This document shows positions 5,044 through 6,501 of a DNA stretch of 6,501 nucleotides, piece by piece. The first letter of the stretch is position 1, and each line of letters begins with the position of its first letter. Under the pieces are notes generated by a model, which worked only from the letters and a program-made list of their open reading frames with translations, had not been told where the DNA came from and made no database searches. The stretch is from Chordibacter sp038110535 (GTDB lineage: Bacteria; Verrucomicrobiota; Verrucomicrobiia; Opitutales; Seribacteraceae). A program made the position numbers and the translations under genes. The stretch covers positions 1-6,501 of the forward strand of contig JAYNJW010000070.1 in the NCBI GenBank assembly GCA_038110535.1. The letters are read 5' to 3'.

Positions 5044-6261
5044 TTAAGCAACCTTTCCCTTGATTGCAACTACATTTGAACCAACCCTTAATGCGTCAAG
5101 ATAGTCAGCCCAATGTTGCATCATTAATTTTCTTTGAGCTAAGAACTTTGTTCGATTATAGGCAGAGCCCAATGCATCAGGTACTTTATGAGCTAACTGT
5201 TGCTCAATAATCAAGGGGTCATAGTTTAAACGCTCATGCAGAATTGTTCGAGCCATTGCTCTGAAGCCATGTCCCGTTATGTCTTTCTGAGTGTCGTACC
5301 CAAGTCGTTTTAGAGCTGCATTAATAGCAGCATCACTCATAGGCTTTTTAGGGTCATGTGAACCAGGAAAAACAAATTCTCTATTGCCTGAAATAGGATG
5401 TAATGCATTAAAGATATCTAAAGCTTGTTTTGATAAAGGAACAATATGTTCTGTTTTAGTTTTGCTAACCTGATACTTCCATTCAGCAGTCTTCAAGTCG
5501 ATATCCGCCCATCTAGCACGGCGAAGCTCGCCAGGCCTTACAAAGACTAAAGGTGCCAACTTCAAGGCATGCTGAACAATCAAGCCGCCTGTGAAGCCCT
5601 CTATCGCTTTTAGCAAATCAGCAACTTGGTCCGGCTCTGTGAGTGATGCCATGTGTTTTACGGTCGGAGATGGGATAGCGCCTCGCAAATCCGCAGTAAT
5701 GTCTCTAATAGCTAATCCTTGCTGCACTGCATATCTAAAAACCTGTCCTGTCGCTTGCAGCGTTCTATGCGCGGTTTCTAATTTATTAAGTTTTTGTATT
5801 CTTCTTAAGCAGTCCAACAAGTCTGGAGCTTTTATTGATTTAATAGGCTGATTTCCTATCCAGGGAAACAAATAATGCTCAAAACGCTTTAATGTTCTAT
5901 CGCGATGCGACTGAGTTAATGATTTTAACTGCGTTGTCACCCAATCTCTTGCTAAGAACTCAAAGCTGTTTTTGCCGTCCTCAATCCGTGCAGCCTTTTC
6001 AAGCTTCCTATCAGCCGATGGGTTAATGCCTTGGGCTAACGTTTTCCTTGCTTCAGAGTGCTTAGCTCTTGCATCTTTCAAACTTATGTCAGGGTAGACG
6101 CCCAAAGAGATTGTTTTTTGCTTACCATCAAACCGATAAGAGTATCTCCACCATCTAGAGCCATTGGTATTTACGAGAAGGAACAACCCACCGCCGTCAG
6201 ATAGCTTGTAGGGAGTTGCCTTTGGTTTAGAATTTCTGATTGCTGTGTCATTAAGTGCCAT
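5044..6261 (-). CDS. int: Tyrosine recombinase/integrase, P4 family (DUF4102 N-terminus)
   Basis: A 405-aa site-specific tyrosine recombinase that integrates and excises the element. Residues 1-90 form the DUF4102 arm-binding domain (A-L-N-D-T-A-I-R-N-S-K-P, Y-K-L-S-D-G-G-G-L-F-L, S-L-G-V-Y-P-D-I-S-L-K-D-A-R). A SAM-like core-binding domain spans about 98-197. The catalytic domain carries R242 in V-R-P-G-E-L-R, a Lys at 267 or 269 in S-K-T-K-T, H331-G-F-R334, H358 in Q-L-A-H-K, and nucleophile Y368 in A-Y-N-R-T-K. All catalytic residues are present, so it looks active. The start is ATG 6261, with GAGG five bases upstream; a GTG at 6267 is in frame but overlaps that ribosome site. It is the gene nearest ssrA and is read away from it, which makes ssrA the likely integration target. 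It is followed at two bases by the unrecognised 125-aa gene. Confidence 0.96.
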   Translation of the reverse strand: MALNDTAIRNSKPKATPYKLSDGGGLFLLVNTNGSRWWRYSYRFDGKQKTISLGVYPDISLKDARAKHSEARKTLAQGINPSADRKLEKAARIEDGKNSFEFLARDWVTTQLKSLTQSHRDRTLKRFEHYLFPWIGNQPIKSIKAPDLLDCLRRIQKLNKLETAHRTLQATGQVFRYAVQQGLAIRDITADLRGAIPSPTVKHMASLTEPDQVADLLKAIEGFTGGLIVQHALKLAPLVFVRPGELRRARWADIDLKTAEWKYQVSKTKTEHIVPLSKQALDIFNALHPISGNREFVFPGSHDPKKPMSDAAINAALKRLGYDTQKDITGHGFRAMARTILHERLNYDPLIIEQQLAHKVPDALGSAYNRTKFLAQRKLMMQHWADYLDALRVGSNVVAIKGKVA

Positions 6262-6275
6262 AATCACCTCGCTGC

Positions 6276-6335
6276 TGTTGGTAACAATCTTAAATATATT
6301 CAGTAAAATTCAAGTTACCAACATATTTACCAACA
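6276..6335. repeat. TTACCAACA repeats in the integrase leader
   Basis: Three copies of a 10-bp sequence: GTTACCAACA at 6314-6323, TTTACCAACA at 6326-6335 (12 bp on, same direction), and the exact reverse complement TGTTGGTAAC at 6276-6285. All lie between the predicted integrase start point and its ATG. Two direct copies plus an inverted one near the attachment end fit arm-type sites for the integrase DUF4102 domain, or operators for AlpA or another regulator. The sequence alone does not decide. Confidence 0.65.
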
Positions 6336-6358
6336 AATATTTAGGATTTCATTGCATT

Positions 6359-6387
6359 ATTATACACAAAATTGGACGATATAAAAA
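6359..6387 (-). promoter_or_regulatory. Probable integrase promoter
   Basis: A perfect TATAAT (minus strand, 6359-6364) stands about 98 bases before the integrase ATG. At 17 bp spacing the -35 position reads TTTTTA (6382-6387), a weak match that overlaps the T-rich tail of the ssrA terminator. Transcription would start near 6352 and leave a leader of about 90 bases containing the TTACCAACA repeats. Confidence 0.5.
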
Positions 6388-6390
6388 GCA

Positions 6391-6413
6391 AAACCCGCAT
6401 GGTTAGCGGGTTT
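6391..6413 (-). terminator. Intrinsic terminator after ssrA
   Basis: On the minus strand AAACCCGC (6406-6413) pairs with GCGGGTTT (6391-6398) around a 7-base loop, followed by a T-rich tail (T, G, C, then five T). It lies 35 bases past the CCA end of the tmRNA, as expected for the ssrA terminator, and also insulates integrase from ssrA transcription. If the crossover lies inside ssrA this terminator would be supplied by the element. Confidence 0.8.
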
Positions 6414-6476
6414 CACAGTATCCCATTGGACCGGGATGGACAACGTATTGGTGGAGCTGGGGGGAATCGAACCCCC
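6414..6476. other. Likely attachment-site region at the ssrA 3' end
   Basis: The integrase gene begins about 190 bp from the 3' end of ssrA, with arm-like repeats between. This is the normal layout for an element integrated in ssrA, with the crossover in or near the T-arm/acceptor region. The exact core cannot be defined, because no duplicate of the ssrA end is visible elsewhere in the window. Confidence 0.45.
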
Positions 6477-6501
6477 GTCCGCAAGCCCTCTGCAGAAAGC
6501 T
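6449..6501 (-). ncRNA. ssrA: tmRNA, 3' end (partial)
   Basis: The last 53 nt of transfer-messenger RNA, which rescues stalled ribosomes and tags incomplete proteins. Reading the minus strand, the sequence ends GGGGG-TTCGATT-CCCCC (T-arm at 6460-6476) followed by CAGCTCCACCA, the typical ssrA acceptor strand with encoded CCA. The remainder, including the tag reading frame and the 5' acceptor strand, is outside the window. A lone tRNA is unlikely because the sequence 5' of the T-arm is not an anticodon arm and the acceptor strand matches known proteobacterial ssrA ends. ssrA 3' ends are common targets for tyrosine recombinases. Confidence 0.9.

Noticed and set aside
5291..5851. Two short plus-strand frames (60 and 86 codons)
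   Set aside because: Both are antisense to the well-supported integrase gene and have no features of real proteins.
1..6501. CRISPR array, insertion sequence, toxin-antitoxin or known antiviral system
   Set aside because: No regular spaced repeats of CRISPR size, no transposase, and no recognisable toxin, antitoxin or defence protein among the genes in the window.

Overview
The window is the ssrA-proximal part of an integrated, phage-satellite-like (P4-type) element in a proteobacterium, probably a gamma- or betaproteobacterium. The host guess rests on the 3' end of a tmRNA at the right edge, Gram-negative-type protein families (DUF4102/P4-type integrase, AlpA-like protein, lipoprotein with Ser at +2) and moderately low GC. 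Genus cannot be read from this sequence. Every gene I accept lies on the minus strand, so the transcription order runs from right to left.

Right edge (6262-6501): the last 53 nt of ssrA (T-arm and CCA end) are followed by a hairpin terminator, then a leader with a TATAAT box and three copies of a 10-bp TTACCAACA-type repeat in front of the integrase. Integrase (5044-6261) is the first gene and is read away from ssrA. Two bases after its stop comes an unrecognised 125-aa gene (4664-5041). After an 84-bp gap follow alpA-like (4370-4579), an AEP/PrimPol-type primase with a PriCT-like C-terminus (3327-4367) and an SF3/DUF5906-type helicase (1982-3334). These three are tightly coupled (2-bp gap, then an 8-bp overlap) and form a split primase-helicase replication module.

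Centre (1743-1996): a 239-bp gap behind the helicase holds six GTTGCC/GGCAAC hexamers (plus one degenerate copy), arranged with 9-bp spacing on both sides of an AT-rich stretch, and two identical AT-rich 12-mers exactly 90 bp apart. This resembles an iteron-type replication origin and is the most interesting unlabelled structure here. A small Cys/His protein gene (1392-1742) lies beyond it.

Left part (1-1226): a MarR-family regulator, a SnoaL/DUF4440-type small protein, and the start of a second SnoaL-like protein that carries a lipoprotein signal peptide. The two SnoaL-like genes share 56 identical bases. A perfect 18-bp palindrome is the spacer of a strong sigma70 promoter for marR, and a 15/18 match to it sits upstream of the first SnoaL-like gene. 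Together these point to an autoregulated marR-snoaL-snoaL cassette. No second copy of the ssrA end is visible, so if ssrA is the attachment site the element extends past the left edge and this cassette is cargo. That placement is inference.
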